A stretch of DNA of 64,000 nt from Mucilaginibacter geliditolerans. GTDB taxonomy: Bacteria; Bacteroidota; Bacteroidia; Sphingobacteriales; Sphingobacteriaceae. Below the pieces are notes generated by a model. It was not told the DNA's origin, made no database searches, and was given only the letters and a program-made list of their open reading frames with translations. The position numbers and the translations under genes are program-made. Where the stretch lies: positions 1 through 64,000 of the forward strand of contig NZ_JACHBY010000003.1 in NCBI RefSeq assembly GCF_014200495.1. Direction: 5' to 3'. Position 1 is the first letter of the stretch. Every line of letters starts with the position of its first letter. Of the stretch, positions 34,941-43,457 are shown piece by piece.

Positions 34941-36173
34941 TTAATTCGGTTTAGCTAAACGCGGATACCCATAACCGAATAAAAATATAACTATATAACA
35001 TATAATAGGTAAATAATAAGCTGCAGCAATATCATGGTTAGCAATAAGGCCCATTAAAGGAGGAAATAAACCACCACCAATTACCCCCATAACGATAAAC
35101 GAAGAACCCTGCTGTGTTTTTCCTCCCAGATTTTTTAAGCCCAGACTAAATATAGTAGGGAACATTATGCTGAAAAAGAAATTAATGAATAGCAAAGCTA
35201 TAAATGACACCCATCCTGCGCCCTGGGCAACTATTAAACACATAACAATGTTTGCTGCTGCAAATATGCTAAGCAATCTATATGGCGCTATATATCGCAT
35301 TAAAAAGGTGCCGGTAAACCGCCCTACTATCAGCATAATCATGCTTAATGAAAAAAAGTAGCCCGCCTTTTCATCGCTGAGGTGCATAATTTCATGCCCG
35401 TAGTTTATAAAGTAGGCCCATGTACCACCTTGCGCGGCAACATTAAAAAACTGGGCTATAACTGCAAAAATAAAATGTTTATGATGGATCAGCTTTTTTT
35501 CAACCTGCTTCTTCTCTGCTGTACCTTCGTAATCTATCTGCTCATTATGCGCATGGGTTAAATGCGGCACTTTTACAAACAAAAAAAGGATACCAATAAG
35601 TGCGATCACCGAACCTATTACAACGTACAGGTTTTTCACTCCAATTAGATCATTAGAATGTATCTGCCCCTCCTTTAAAATAAAATAACTGCCTATAGCA
35701 GGCCCGATAACCCCTCCCAAACCATTAAAAGCTTGCGAGAAGTTTATACGCTGATCACTGGTGCGCTGATCACCCAGGGCTGCTACAAAAGGGTGTGCTA
35801 CGGTCTCGAGCGTTGCCAAACCACAGGCTAAAATAAATAATGCTATCCTGAAAAAGTCGAATGAAACAGCATCCGCAGCAGGGACAAACAGGAAAGCACC
35901 GAAAGCATACAGGAACAAGCCTAACAGTATTCCTTTTTTATAGCCAAATTTTTTCATGAATAAACCGGCCGGTATGCCCATTACGGCATAAGCTCCGAAA
36001 ATTGATAGTTGCACCAGGCCCGAGTGGGATTTTGAAATATGCAATACGTTTTGAAAATGCCTGTTTAAAACATCGCCAAGGGTAATGGCAATTCCCCAAA
36101 GCATAAAAAGAGCAGTAACAAAGAATAAGATCAGCCTGTACTTAGGTTCTGTAAAAGCCGGTTTCTGATCCAT
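34941..36173 (-). CDS. MFS sugar transporter, FucP/GluP-like
   Basis: A 410-residue inner-membrane sugar:H+ symporter of the FucP family. Twelve hydrophobic segments are visible, beginning with ILFFVTALFMLWGIAITLGD. The motif NRHFQNVLHISKSHSGLVQ and the ATLETVAHPFVAALG segment are characteristic of the family. It probably imports the monosaccharide released by the locus, likely mannose. It lies between the GH130 gene and the LacI gene on the same strand. Its last codons contain the palindrome GTTTAGCTAAAC, which may be an operator for lacI. The 133-bp gap upstream holds a 7-bp inverted repeat (36267-36288). Confidence 0.9.
   Translation of the reverse strand: MDQKPAFTEPKYRLILFFVTALFMLWGIAITLGDVLNRHFQNVLHISKSHSGLVQLSIFGAYAVMGIPAGLFMKKFGYKKGILLGLFLYAFGAFLFVPAADAVSFDFFRIALFILACGLATLETVAHPFVAALGDQRTSDQRINFSQAFNGLGGVIGPAIGSYFILKEGQIHSNDLIGVKNLYVVIGSVIALIGILFLFVKVPHLTHAHNEQIDYEGTAEKKQVEKKLIHHKHFIFAVIAQFFNVAAQGGTWAYFINYGHEIMHLSDEKAGYFFSLSMIMLIVGRFTGTFLMRYIAPYRLLSIFAAANIVMCLIVAQGAGWVSFIALLFINFFFSIMFPTIFSLGLKNLGGKTQQGSSFIVMGVIGGGLFPPLMGLIANHDIAAAYYLPIICYIVIFLFGYGYPRLAKPN
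34947..34962. promoter_or_regulatory. Candidate LacI operator overlapping the transporter 3' end
   Basis: The sequence CGGTTTAGCTAAACGC contains the perfect 12-bp palindrome GTTTAGCTAAAC at 34949-34960 and shares CGGTTTAGC with the operators listed elsewhere. It lies about 30 bp upstream of the LacI start and could mediate autoregulation. It is also inside coding sequence, so chance conservation cannot be ruled out. Confidence 0.45.
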
Positions 36174-36266
36174 TCCGCAGTTTAATCAATTTATAAATGG
36201 TGCTGTAAATTAATTAAATCTTATTCACATTTCCACACATTGTAAATTAATTATTGGTTTTTGTGC

Positions 36267-36288
36267 GATAAGCGCCTATCGGCTTATC
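36267..36288. repeat. 7-bp inverted repeat GATAAGC/GCTTATC between GH130 and the transporter
   Basis: Arms 36267-36273 and 36282-36288 around an 8-base loop, 19 bp after the GH130 stop. In minus-strand RNA it would form a hairpin without a T-run. It may be a weak attenuator or a processing site. Confidence 0.45.
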
Positions 36289-36306
36289 TACCACGCCGTA
36301 CCATCT

Positions 36307-37470
36307 TTATTTATTCTTTGCCGGATCATATATAGCTACGGCTACTCTTGAATCGGCGCAGCCATAATACAGGAACCATTTGGCATTGAAATACACCAAT
36401 CCTTCGGTAAAAACAGTACCTGCGGGATATTGGCCGCTTTTTTCAAACGGCGCTTCGGGTATAAAATAAGGCTTATCCAATCGTGCTACTACCTTTGTCG
36501 GGTCATTTAGCGAGAACAAGGCCTGGCCACCGCAATAGGTATTTGATGCGTAGTTTTTGTCGCCATTGGTATCGCTGTTTTTGCCATTGTAGAACAATAA
36601 GATCCCTTTATCAGTAATGATAGATGGCGGCCCGCATTCAGTGTAGATACTATCAAAATAGCCGTTTCTGGGTGAAAATAATATTTTCAATGTCCCATCG
36701 GTATTAATCAATGGTTCCCAATTAACCAAGTCGGTTGATGTGGCGGCGTAAACATTTTTCTCGCCCCAATATATCCAGTATTTGCTCTGTACTTTGGCTA
36801 TTACCTGTTTGCCGTTCACCAGTTTGGTAACAATTGAGGCTGATTTTGATTGGATATCAAAGAACCTCCCGTTATAAGCCTGTTTAAAAACTGGTCCATA
36901 CTTTTTCCATTTGAACAGATCACGCGATGTTGCTGCGGCTAAACGGGGAACTTTGCCATTCCATTCGGTGTAAAGAATAAGATATGTACCATCAGCAGTT
37001 ACTGCCACACGCGGATCTTCACAGCCGCCGCGCCATTCATATTCTTTCATGTTATCATCTGCCGGAAACAGCACTGGCTTGGAGAACCTTTTCAGGGTAG
37101 TTCCATCTGGAGTTTCGGCAATGCCCAGGCGCGAGGTGCGCTGACTGATTCCCTTGCCTGAATTATCTTCAGAGCGATAGATCACATATATCTTGCCATT
37201 CTTAACTGTAGCCGCGGGGTTAAATGTATCGTTTGATTCCCAGTGCCATATTTTTTGGTTCATGGGATCAAAGAACTGGCTTGCAGTATCAGGTGAAATG
37301 ATCGGGTTAACATTTGCAGGCCTAACAAATGGGCCGAATGCCCATGTGGGTAATTTGGCAGTTACCTGTTGAGCATTTACCACACTGGCTGTTACTAAAG
37401 CAATCATTATTATAGCGATGGGTTTAAAACCCATCGCTACGGTTGGTAAATATTTATATCCCTTTTGCAT
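36307..37470 (-). CDS. GH130 family beta-mannoside hydrolase/phosphorylase, exported
   Basis: A 387-residue five-bladed propeller of the GH130 type. Family motifs are FNPAATVKNGKIYVIYR, GGCEDPRVAVTADGTYLILYT, CGPPSIITDKGILLFYNG and YPAGTVFTEGLVYF followed by YYGCADSRVAVA. GH130 enzymes act on beta-mannosides, either by phosphorolysis or by hydrolysis (beta-1,2-mannosidases of the BT3780 type). An export signal suggests the hydrolytic kind, because phosphate-dependent enzymes are usually cytoplasmic. The N-terminus is odd: residues about 11-19 (VAMGFKPIA) are the translation of a 27-bp palindrome inserted in the signal-peptide region. ATG 37470 keeps it; ATG 37434 is an alternative start. The gene follows the GH92 gene by 6 bp. 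Confidence 0.88.
   Translation of the reverse strand: MQKGYKYLPTVAMGFKPIAIIMIALVTASVVNAQQVTAKLPTWAFGPFVRPANVNPIISPDTASQFFDPMNQKIWHWESNDTFNPAATVKNGKIYVIYRSEDNSGKGISQRTSRLGIAETPDGTTLKRFSKPVLFPADDNMKEYEWRGGCEDPRVAVTADGTYLILYTEWNGKVPRLAAATSRDLFKWKKYGPVFKQAYNGRFFDIQSKSASIVTKLVNGKQVIAKVQSKYWIYWGEKNVYAATSTDLVNWEPLINTDGTLKILFSPRNGYFDSIYTECGPPSIITDKGILLFYNGKNSDTNGDKNYASNTYCGGQALFSLNDPTKVVARLDKPYFIPEAPFEKSGQYPAGTVFTEGLVYFNAKWFLYYGCADSRVAVAIYDPAKNK
37413..37439. repeat. 27-bp palindromic repeat inside the GH130 signal peptide
   Basis: Arms of 13 bp (TAGCGATGGGTTT and its complement) flank one central base at 37426. The form matches a dispersed GCGATGGGTTT-type palindrome that I recall from other Bacteroidota genomes. 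Here it lies inside the open frame and adds about nine residues to the N-terminus. Confidence 0.8.
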
Positions 37471-37476
37471 AATTTA

Positions 37477-39693
37477 TTAATTAAATGACGGCGGCGATAT
37501 GCTTGTTCCCCAGGTTTTGTTTGGCTCGGCCGATAGGCTATAATTGATGGTACCGCCATTCTTTACAACGCTGTAAGGTATCCATGTGCTGTTCCATGGT
37601 TTGCCATTTACTTTGAGCGTTGTTACGTAGGGTTTGGTTTCTGAACCACCGGTAATGGTGAGCGTTTTGCCTGTGCCCATGTGGATCCTGATTATCGGGA
37701 ACGAGGGGCTGTTCACCGTAAAGCCACCAAGGCCTGGGACCATGGGGTACATACCTATACCGGCGAACACATACCACGCGCCCATTGCGCCGAGATCATC
37801 ATTGCCCGGCAAACCGTTATTGCGGTTGCTGTATGACTCCTTCATGATGCGGCGGATAAGTGCCTGTGTTTTGTATGGCGCGCCTGCCCAGTTATAAGCC
37901 CATGGCACCTGGAAATCGGGCTCATTGCCTGCCGCGAACCACTCCTGGCTGTAATCGGCATTCAGCTTTATGAAAAACTCATCCAGTCGCTTTTCAGCAA
38001 TTTCTTTACCACCTATAGTATCGATCAAGCCCTTTAAATTAAAGGGTACCATCCAGAAATAGCTTTTATAACTGGCCTCACGCATGTCATCGGTATTATG
38101 TCGCCAGCTGCCATCTGCGTTGCGCGATTGCAGCCACGTTGTTTCAGGGTTATAAATATTCTTCCATTTTTGCGCGCTTTGCAGGTATTTGTTGTATAGG
38201 GTTTTATTATTGATAGTTTGACGGGCAAATTCGCCTATGGCAAAATCTGCTGAGTTATATTCCAGGCTCATAGATGCCTGCGCGTAGCCTTTAGTGAGGT
38301 ATTGATCAAGCTGCGGTCGGGTTAATTCCTGTTGTGATTTGGTGCCCGGCACTTCCGCTCCTTTACGCATAATGGCAAGGGCGGCTTTGGTATCAAAATT
38401 AGTAGCGCCGAAAGCGTAGGCATTGGCTACTACTATTGATGTTGGGTCGCCCTGCATAATACCTGTTTCCACATTCACCATAACCCAACGCGGGAAACCA
38501 CCACCTGATTGCTGAGCAAATTTCACGGTGGATTGCATCATATCGCTGGTTTCCTTTGGCGCCAGCATAGCCAATAGGGGGATGGTTGTACGGTAGGTAT
38601 CCCAATTGCTGAATTCAGTATAATCATTAAAGCCAACTGCCTTTTTAACCTTATTATCGGCGCCGATATATTCGCCGTTTACATCATTTGAGATGCTGGG
38701 GTGCACAAGCGCATGGTATAAATGCGTGTAGAACTGCGTGGTAAGATCGTTACTGCCGCCTATGGCTTCTATTTTACCTAACTGGTGGTTCCAGGCGTTT
38801 ATGGCGTTATCTTTAACTGCTGCAAAATCCCAACCAGCGTTTTCAGCGGCAAGGTTTTCCTTCGCGTTAGCTAATGAAACGTAGGATAAGGCAAATTTGT
38901 AATGAATGATCTTGTTTGCTGATACATCAAAAGTAAAATAAGCGCCGGAATTTTTGCCGGTATCCGCCTTGGATGATACATTAATCAGGTTATCCTTCCA
39001 GGTACCTGAAACAATTGGCGTAGCATCAAATTCAGCCACAAAATAAACTTTGAAATGTGTGTTGATCCCGCAAAATGAACCGCCATCAGCGTAACCTTCG
39101 CATTTCCCCGGACCAGTTATCTTAACTGATGCTTCATTGATTTTGGTAGCATTTATACCTGAACCGATAATAATAGTGGCATGTTTGGCGGTATCTGCAA
39201 ATTTGTACTGTGCCATACCGGTTCTTTTGGTTACCGTTAACTCCGCGCTAATATTGCTGCTGGCTAAGTTCACTTTATAATAGCCAGCCATAGCTTTTTG
39301 CATATGATATTGCGGTTTATAGCCTTTCATATCATTAGGTGATGCCTGCAGATCTCCATTCAAAGGCAGTGTTGGGAAATTACCCATGTGCGGGCAACCT
39401 GCCCCGCTCAATTGGTTTACTACAAATCCTTTATTTTCATCAAAAAATGTGGTGGTGAATTGTACCATACCAAAGGGATAGGTAGCTCCCGGAAAGGTGA
39501 AGCCTGCCTCTAAATACATTTCCTGCGGACTTTTCCCTTTGCCTGCGGTGCCTATTAGCGTGTTTACTTTTTCGGCGTAATTAACAGGTTTTATTTTTTG
39601 CTGCGCAGATGCGGATGATACGATGATTATGCTGAGAAATAATGCCAGAAAAAAGGGCATATTACAGGCTTTGGGTATGGTAGGTATTTTCAT
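37477..39693 (-). CDS. GH92 alpha-mannosidase, exported (variant active-site loop)
   Basis: A 738-residue exported GH92 enzyme. The signal peptide ends near SSASAQ. GH92 enzymes are calcium-dependent inverting exo-alpha-mannosidases. Motifs include NTLIGTAGKGKSPQEMYLEAG near the start, FSNWDTYRTTIPLLAML near residue 360, and PGNDDLGAMGAWYVF near residue 645. The loop that normally reads NEPxHHxxYLY is GNEPDFQVPWAYNW here: the glutamate is kept but the two histidines are replaced. This suggests a specificity different from the other two GH92 proteins in the window. A candidate LacI operator lies about 37 bp upstream. The gene heads the unit GH92-GH130-transporter-LacI. Confidence 0.93.
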   Translation of the reverse strand: MKIPTIPKACNMPFFLALFLSIIIVSSASAQQKIKPVNYAEKVNTLIGTAGKGKSPQEMYLEAGFTFPGATYPFGMVQFTTTFFDENKGFVVNQLSGAGCPHMGNFPTLPLNGDLQASPNDMKGYKPQYHMQKAMAGYYKVNLASSNISAELTVTKRTGMAQYKFADTAKHATIIIGSGINATKINEASVKITGPGKCEGYADGGSFCGINTHFKVYFVAEFDATPIVSGTWKDNLINVSSKADTGKNSGAYFTFDVSANKIIHYKFALSYVSLANAKENLAAENAGWDFAAVKDNAINAWNHQLGKIEAIGGSNDLTTQFYTHLYHALVHPSISNDVNGEYIGADNKVKKAVGFNDYTEFSNWDTYRTTIPLLAMLAPKETSDMMQSTVKFAQQSGGGFPRWVMVNVETGIMQGDPTSIVVANAYAFGATNFDTKAALAIMRKGAEVPGTKSQQELTRPQLDQYLTKGYAQASMSLEYNSADFAIGEFARQTINNKTLYNKYLQSAQKWKNIYNPETTWLQSRNADGSWRHNTDDMREASYKSYFWMVPFNLKGLIDTIGGKEIAEKRLDEFFIKLNADYSQEWFAAGNEPDFQVPWAYNWAGAPYKTQALIRRIMKESYSNRNNGLPGNDDLGAMGAWYVFAGIGMYPMVPGLGGFTVNSPSFPIIRIHMGTGKTLTITGGSETKPYVTTLKVNGKPWNSTWIPYSVVKNGGTINYSLSAEPNKTWGTSISPPSFN

Positions 39694-39720
39694 TTGCAGG
39701 TTGTATGTATCGTTGTTTGT

Positions 39721-39740
39721 TTATTAAAACGGTTTAGAAG
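39721..39740. promoter_or_regulatory. Candidate LacI operator upstream of GH92 (37477-39693)
   Basis: Centred on CG at 39730-39731, with AAAA on the left and GTTTAGAAG on the right. It matches the other operators at all but one or two positions of the right half. It lies about 37 bp before the GH92 start, between the gene and an inverted-repeat element. Confidence 0.6.
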
Positions 39741-39750
39741 ATTCCCTCAC

Positions 39751-39900
39751 CACGCGTCATTGCGAGGAACGAAGCAATCCCCAAACTGTACAGGGCGGAC
39801 CTGCTTATCGGGGATTATTAATACTACTATTTGTTTTTCAATGGTATTAATGAGCTCCCTCTGGTCGGTTGTCTTCGTTCCTCGCAATGGCGCGCGGTGG
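39751..39900. repeat. MITE-like inverted-repeat element between two GH92 genes
   Basis: A 150-bp element with near-terminal inverted arms. CATTGCGAGGAACGAAG at 39758-39774 is repeated exactly in reverse at 39873-39889, and CCAC/GGTGG ends surround them. Inside are further pairs, AATCCCC/GGGGATT and ATTAATAC/GTATTAAT, so it can fold into several stems. The GTCATTGCGAGG sequence is known as a widely dispersed bacterial repeat. It contains no credible gene. Confidence 0.8.
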
Positions 39901-39922
39901 TTAGCGGGTGAGCGAGTAGTAA

Positions 39923-42208
39923 TTACTCCGCCGCTGTTAATGAAAAAGGCTTATCCTCCTTAGTTAATCCCCTTTGCATATTAGGCTGAGCTCCCATTTC
40001 AAAATGAAGAGTGCCGCCATTAACTATATCACTGTATTTAATCCAATTGTGGGTATATGGTGTGCCATTTAGCGCGCCCGACTGGATATATACATTCTGC
40101 TTGCTGTTGTTATTTGCCTCAATAATAAACTTTTTGCCATCCTCCATAGTAATGGTGATCTTGTTAAACTCAGGGCTGCCGATTACATATTGGTCCGTGC
40201 CCGGGCAAACGCTGTAGATGCCCATAGCGCTTAGTACGTACCATGATGACATCTGACCTTCATCCTCATCGCCGGGGTAACCGTTTTCGGTAGAGTTGTA
40301 GAGCTTATCCATTACCTCACGTATATGCTGCTGTGCTTTCCAGGGCTGGCCTGCATAATCATACAGATAGATCATGTGATGCACCGGCTCGTTGCCCTGT
40401 GCATACTGGCCCATATTGCCGAGCTTCATCTCTGTCATTTCGTGGATCACCTGACCGTATGCGCCTACTTTAATGGTATTGGGTTCACTGAATACCGAAT
40501 CGAGTTTGGCCGTGAAATTCTTGTCGCCGCCGAATAGATTGATTAGCCCCTGCTCGTCGTGAAAAACCGACCATACCCAGTGCCAGGCATTGCCTTCGGT
40601 GTACGGACCGCCCCAATCCAACGGGTCGAAATTAGGTGTAAACTTACCATCCTCGCCCCTGCCGCGCATAAAGCGGGTTGATGGGTCCCACAGGTTTTTG
40701 TAATTATACATCTGTTTGGCAAATATCCCTTCGTAGAAAGAATTGCCGGTTAGTTTAGCCAATCGGTATCCGCAGAAATCATCATAAGCAGACTCCAGCG
40801 TTTGCCCTACAGAACCCTGCGATTGCGGGAAAGGGATATAACCGATCTGCCAGTATTGTTTCCATAATGGTCGGCCATTTGCACCGCCCCATGGCCCTTT
40901 ATTGCTCGCCTCATGAAAGTAAGCTTCCAAAGCCCGTTGCGGATCGAACGTGCGGATACCTTTTACCCAGGCATCAGTTAATAAGGAGATAGCGTGGTTA
41001 CCCAGCATCCCACCAGTTTCAGACGGGAATGACCAGGCCGGCAGCCAGCCGCATTGCTGCTGGGCATCAAGCAAAGCCTCTACATATTGGCCCTGCATTT
41101 TTGGGTGCAGTATGCAGTTCAGGGGGAATTGTGCGCGGAAGGTATCCCAGAAACCATTATCGGTATACATGTAACCATCGTGCAGCTGCCCATCATACGG
41201 ACTATAATAATATGGTTTACCCGTTTTATCATACTCAAAAAACTCATGTGAAAACAGGTTTGCCCTATACAGGCAGGAGTAAAAAGTAGCACGTTCCTCT
41301 TCCGTACCGCCTTCAACCAATACCCGGTTAAATAGATCGTTCCATACTTTAAAGGCAGCAGCTTTGGTATCGTCGAATGATTTTTTGTTGCCCAGCTCGG
41401 CCTGTAAAGTAACTTCGGCCTGCTCCAGGCTGATGTATGATGATGCTACCTTAGCCTGCACCACCGCGCCATCCTTAAATTTGACATATGCGCCGACGCC
41501 TTGTCCTTCGCCGTTGGTTTTTTTGTTAAAGATGCTGTCATGCTTATTTTCCCATGTACCGTAATCCTCAAAAGGCTTATCGAATATGATCACAAAGTAA
41601 TTCTTAAATCCTTTTGGCGCCCAACGTACATTATCCACATAACCGGTTATTTTACGTTCCGCCGGGAAGATCTTTATCATGCTCATTTTGGTGTAGCCAT
41701 CCAACACAATATATGAACCCGCTTTAGGGAAAGTGAATCTCAAATGTGCTCCGCGCGATGTTGGGGAGATCTCGGTAGTGATATTATTATCCAGCTTTAC
41801 CTTGTAATAGTTGGGTTTGCCGATCTCGTTGTTATGGTCGAATGTAGCGGCTCTCGCATCTTCATTCACTACCAGCTTGCCCGTTACCGGCATCATGGAA
41901 AAAACTGCATAATCATTTACCCATGGGCTGCACTGGTGTGTTTGCTGAAAGCCACGGATAGAGTGAACAAAGTACTGGTATTTAAAACCTTCGCCGTCTT
42001 TGTTGGTCTGCGCAGTCCAGCCATTCATACCAAAAGGCAATGAGGTAACCGGATTTACATTTCCCCATGATATTTCATACTTTGAGTTAGTACCCTGCAA
42101 GGTATTGGCATATTGTACCAGGTCGGGCTTTTGGGCGAATAAATTGCTGCCTATAAACAATAAGCCTAACGTAAACAGCTTGTATTTGGATATTTTCTTA
42201 AATTTCAT
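39923..42208 (-). CDS. GH92 alpha-mannosidase, exported
   Basis: A 761-residue exported GH92 alpha-mannosidase with signal peptide ending at SNLFAQ. It carries NGWTAQTNKDGEGFKYQYFV near residue 62, the GFWDTFRAQFPLNCI region near residue 355, the catalytic loop GNEPVHHMIYLYDYAG near residue 610 and the PGDEDEGQMSSWYVL motif near residue 655. All these elements match canonical exo-acting members. It follows the Lgt-like gene by 18 bp and is probably cotranscribed with it. It should trim alpha-linked mannose from mannan or N-glycan oligosaccharides in the periplasm. Confidence 0.95.
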   Translation of the reverse strand: MKFKKISKYKLFTLGLLFIGSNLFAQKPDLVQYANTLQGTNSKYEISWGNVNPVTSLPFGMNGWTAQTNKDGEGFKYQYFVHSIRGFQQTHQCSPWVNDYAVFSMMPVTGKLVVNEDARAATFDHNNEIGKPNYYKVKLDNNITTEISPTSRGAHLRFTFPKAGSYIVLDGYTKMSMIKIFPAERKITGYVDNVRWAPKGFKNYFVIIFDKPFEDYGTWENKHDSIFNKKTNGEGQGVGAYVKFKDGAVVQAKVASSYISLEQAEVTLQAELGNKKSFDDTKAAAFKVWNDLFNRVLVEGGTEEERATFYSCLYRANLFSHEFFEYDKTGKPYYYSPYDGQLHDGYMYTDNGFWDTFRAQFPLNCILHPKMQGQYVEALLDAQQQCGWLPAWSFPSETGGMLGNHAISLLTDAWVKGIRTFDPQRALEAYFHEASNKGPWGGANGRPLWKQYWQIGYIPFPQSQGSVGQTLESAYDDFCGYRLAKLTGNSFYEGIFAKQMYNYKNLWDPSTRFMRGRGEDGKFTPNFDPLDWGGPYTEGNAWHWVWSVFHDEQGLINLFGGDKNFTAKLDSVFSEPNTIKVGAYGQVIHEMTEMKLGNMGQYAQGNEPVHHMIYLYDYAGQPWKAQQHIREVMDKLYNSTENGYPGDEDEGQMSSWYVLSAMGIYSVCPGTDQYVIGSPEFNKITITMEDGKKFIIEANNNSKQNVYIQSGALNGTPYTHNWIKYSDIVNGGTLHFEMGAQPNMQRGLTKEDKPFSLTAAE

Positions 42209-42226
42209 AATCGTTATTAAATGATT

Positions 42227-43396
42227 TCAGATAAGGGTATACCGTTTGGGTTTTATCAGATATAAATACACAATGCCGCCAATACCAACCAGTACCATAC
42301 CGATACTTATAATTTGCGCCTGTGATAAACTAATGCTCCCTAAATGATATCTTGGATTGATGCGGATATTCTCAATAAAATATCGTTCAGTGCCACTGAG
42401 TATTAAGTAGATGTAGGACATTGTCGCGGGCACTGTCAGGCGCTTGCGTATCATCCACAGAAAAATGAATAGCAGCATACAAATTACTGTTTCATAAAAT
42501 GAAGTTGGATAAACGCCCCTGCTTAGTTGGTAACAATAACTGCCATAGCAATCGGATATACGGGTATCCTGATTGATAATATTATGCGGAAAATTGAATG
42601 CCCACATCCAATCCGGCAACCAGTTTAGCCAATTGGGTTTAACGTGTGTATTTACAATTCCCCAATCGCCATCGCCCGAGAGCTGGCAGCCTATCCGCCC
42701 TATCGCGTAAGCAAGCATAATACCCGGCGCGCCCATATCAGCTATAAAAGGCAATTTCATATTATTGCGCAGGCCCACATAAAAATAGGCCAGCATCCCA
42801 AATAAAAAACCGCCGTAATAAGTTACCCCGCTTGAAAATACCAGGTCGTGGATAGAGGTAAAGCCGTGCTGATACACGTAGTCGATCATATCGAACAACT
42901 TAGCGCCTACAAAGCCCCAGAAACCTGCATAAAAAACGATCTTTCCCATTAATTGGTAAGGATGCACTGTTTCGGCAGTTACGGTATTGCTTTTCGACGA
43001 GCTTTTTTTCCTGTCCTTATAGATCCAATACATATAAGCCAAAGCACAAAGCAGGCCTGCTATAATACTGCCCTGTAGAGAGAATATATATTTGGCAGGA
43101 TCAATTTTAAAGGCTTCGTAATTGAGTAACGCGCCTATTATTTTAAAGCCAAGTAAGAAGCCTAGCAGGCCATTCAGGCATAATTCAATTAGCAGTGATG
43201 AGCGGTTAATGACCACTTCCCGTTTAATGGCGTGGATATCGCCATCGCGTTCTTTTCTTTTTAATTCGGATCTGAATGCCTGGTAAGCCAGTATAAATGC
43301 CATCGCCACAAAAAAGCCAAATGTTTGAATTGGAATGGCTATGTGAATATGAAACAGATATTCAAAAAAGTCGGATATGGTTGGAAAGCATCTCAT
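42227..43396 (-). CDS. Prolipoprotein diacylglyceryl transferase (Lgt) family protein
   Basis: A 389-residue polytopic inner-membrane protein of the Lgt family, which transfers diacylglycerol to lipobox cysteines. The characteristic segments are VTYYGGFLFGMLAYFYVG, AYAIGRIGCQLSGDGDWG and, near the C-terminus, ILSGTERYFIENIRINPRY. The histidine found in the HGG motif of E. coli Lgt is tyrosine here, as in some other Lgt homologs. The protein is longer than typical Lgt (about 260-290 residues) because of an N-terminal extension and inserted loops. It is placed inside the mannan locus, right after an intrinsic terminator and 18 bp before a GH92 gene. It may be a dedicated paralog that lipidates the many SusD-type lipoproteins, but this is inference. 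Confidence 0.85.
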   Translation of the reverse strand: MRCFPTISDFFEYLFHIHIAIPIQTFGFFVAMAFILAYQAFRSELKRKERDGDIHAIKREVVINRSSLLIELCLNGLLGFLLGFKIIGALLNYEAFKIDPAKYIFSLQGSIIAGLLCALAYMYWIYKDRKKSSSKSNTVTAETVHPYQLMGKIVFYAGFWGFVGAKLFDMIDYVYQHGFTSIHDLVFSSGVTYYGGFLFGMLAYFYVGLRNNMKLPFIADMGAPGIMLAYAIGRIGCQLSGDGDWGIVNTHVKPNWLNWLPDWMWAFNFPHNIINQDTRISDCYGSYCYQLSRGVYPTSFYETVICMLLFIFLWMIRKRLTVPATMSYIYLILSGTERYFIENIRINPRYHLGSISLSQAQIISIGMVLVGIGGIVYLYLIKPKRYTLI

Positions 43397-43401
43397 TAAA
43401 C

Positions 43402-43452
43402 AAAAAAAGCTTGCATATAAGCCGTATAATAAATGTACGGCTTATATGCAAG
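43402..43452 (-). terminator. Strong intrinsic terminator after SusC
   Basis: A perfect 17-bp stem (arms 43410-43426 and 43436-43452, loop of 9) begins 5 bp after the SusC stop. On the minus strand it is followed by GC and then seven T residues (43408-43402). It lies between SusC and the Lgt-like gene. It would end or attenuate the SusD-SusC transcript. Confidence 0.92.
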
Positions 43453-43457
43453 TAATA

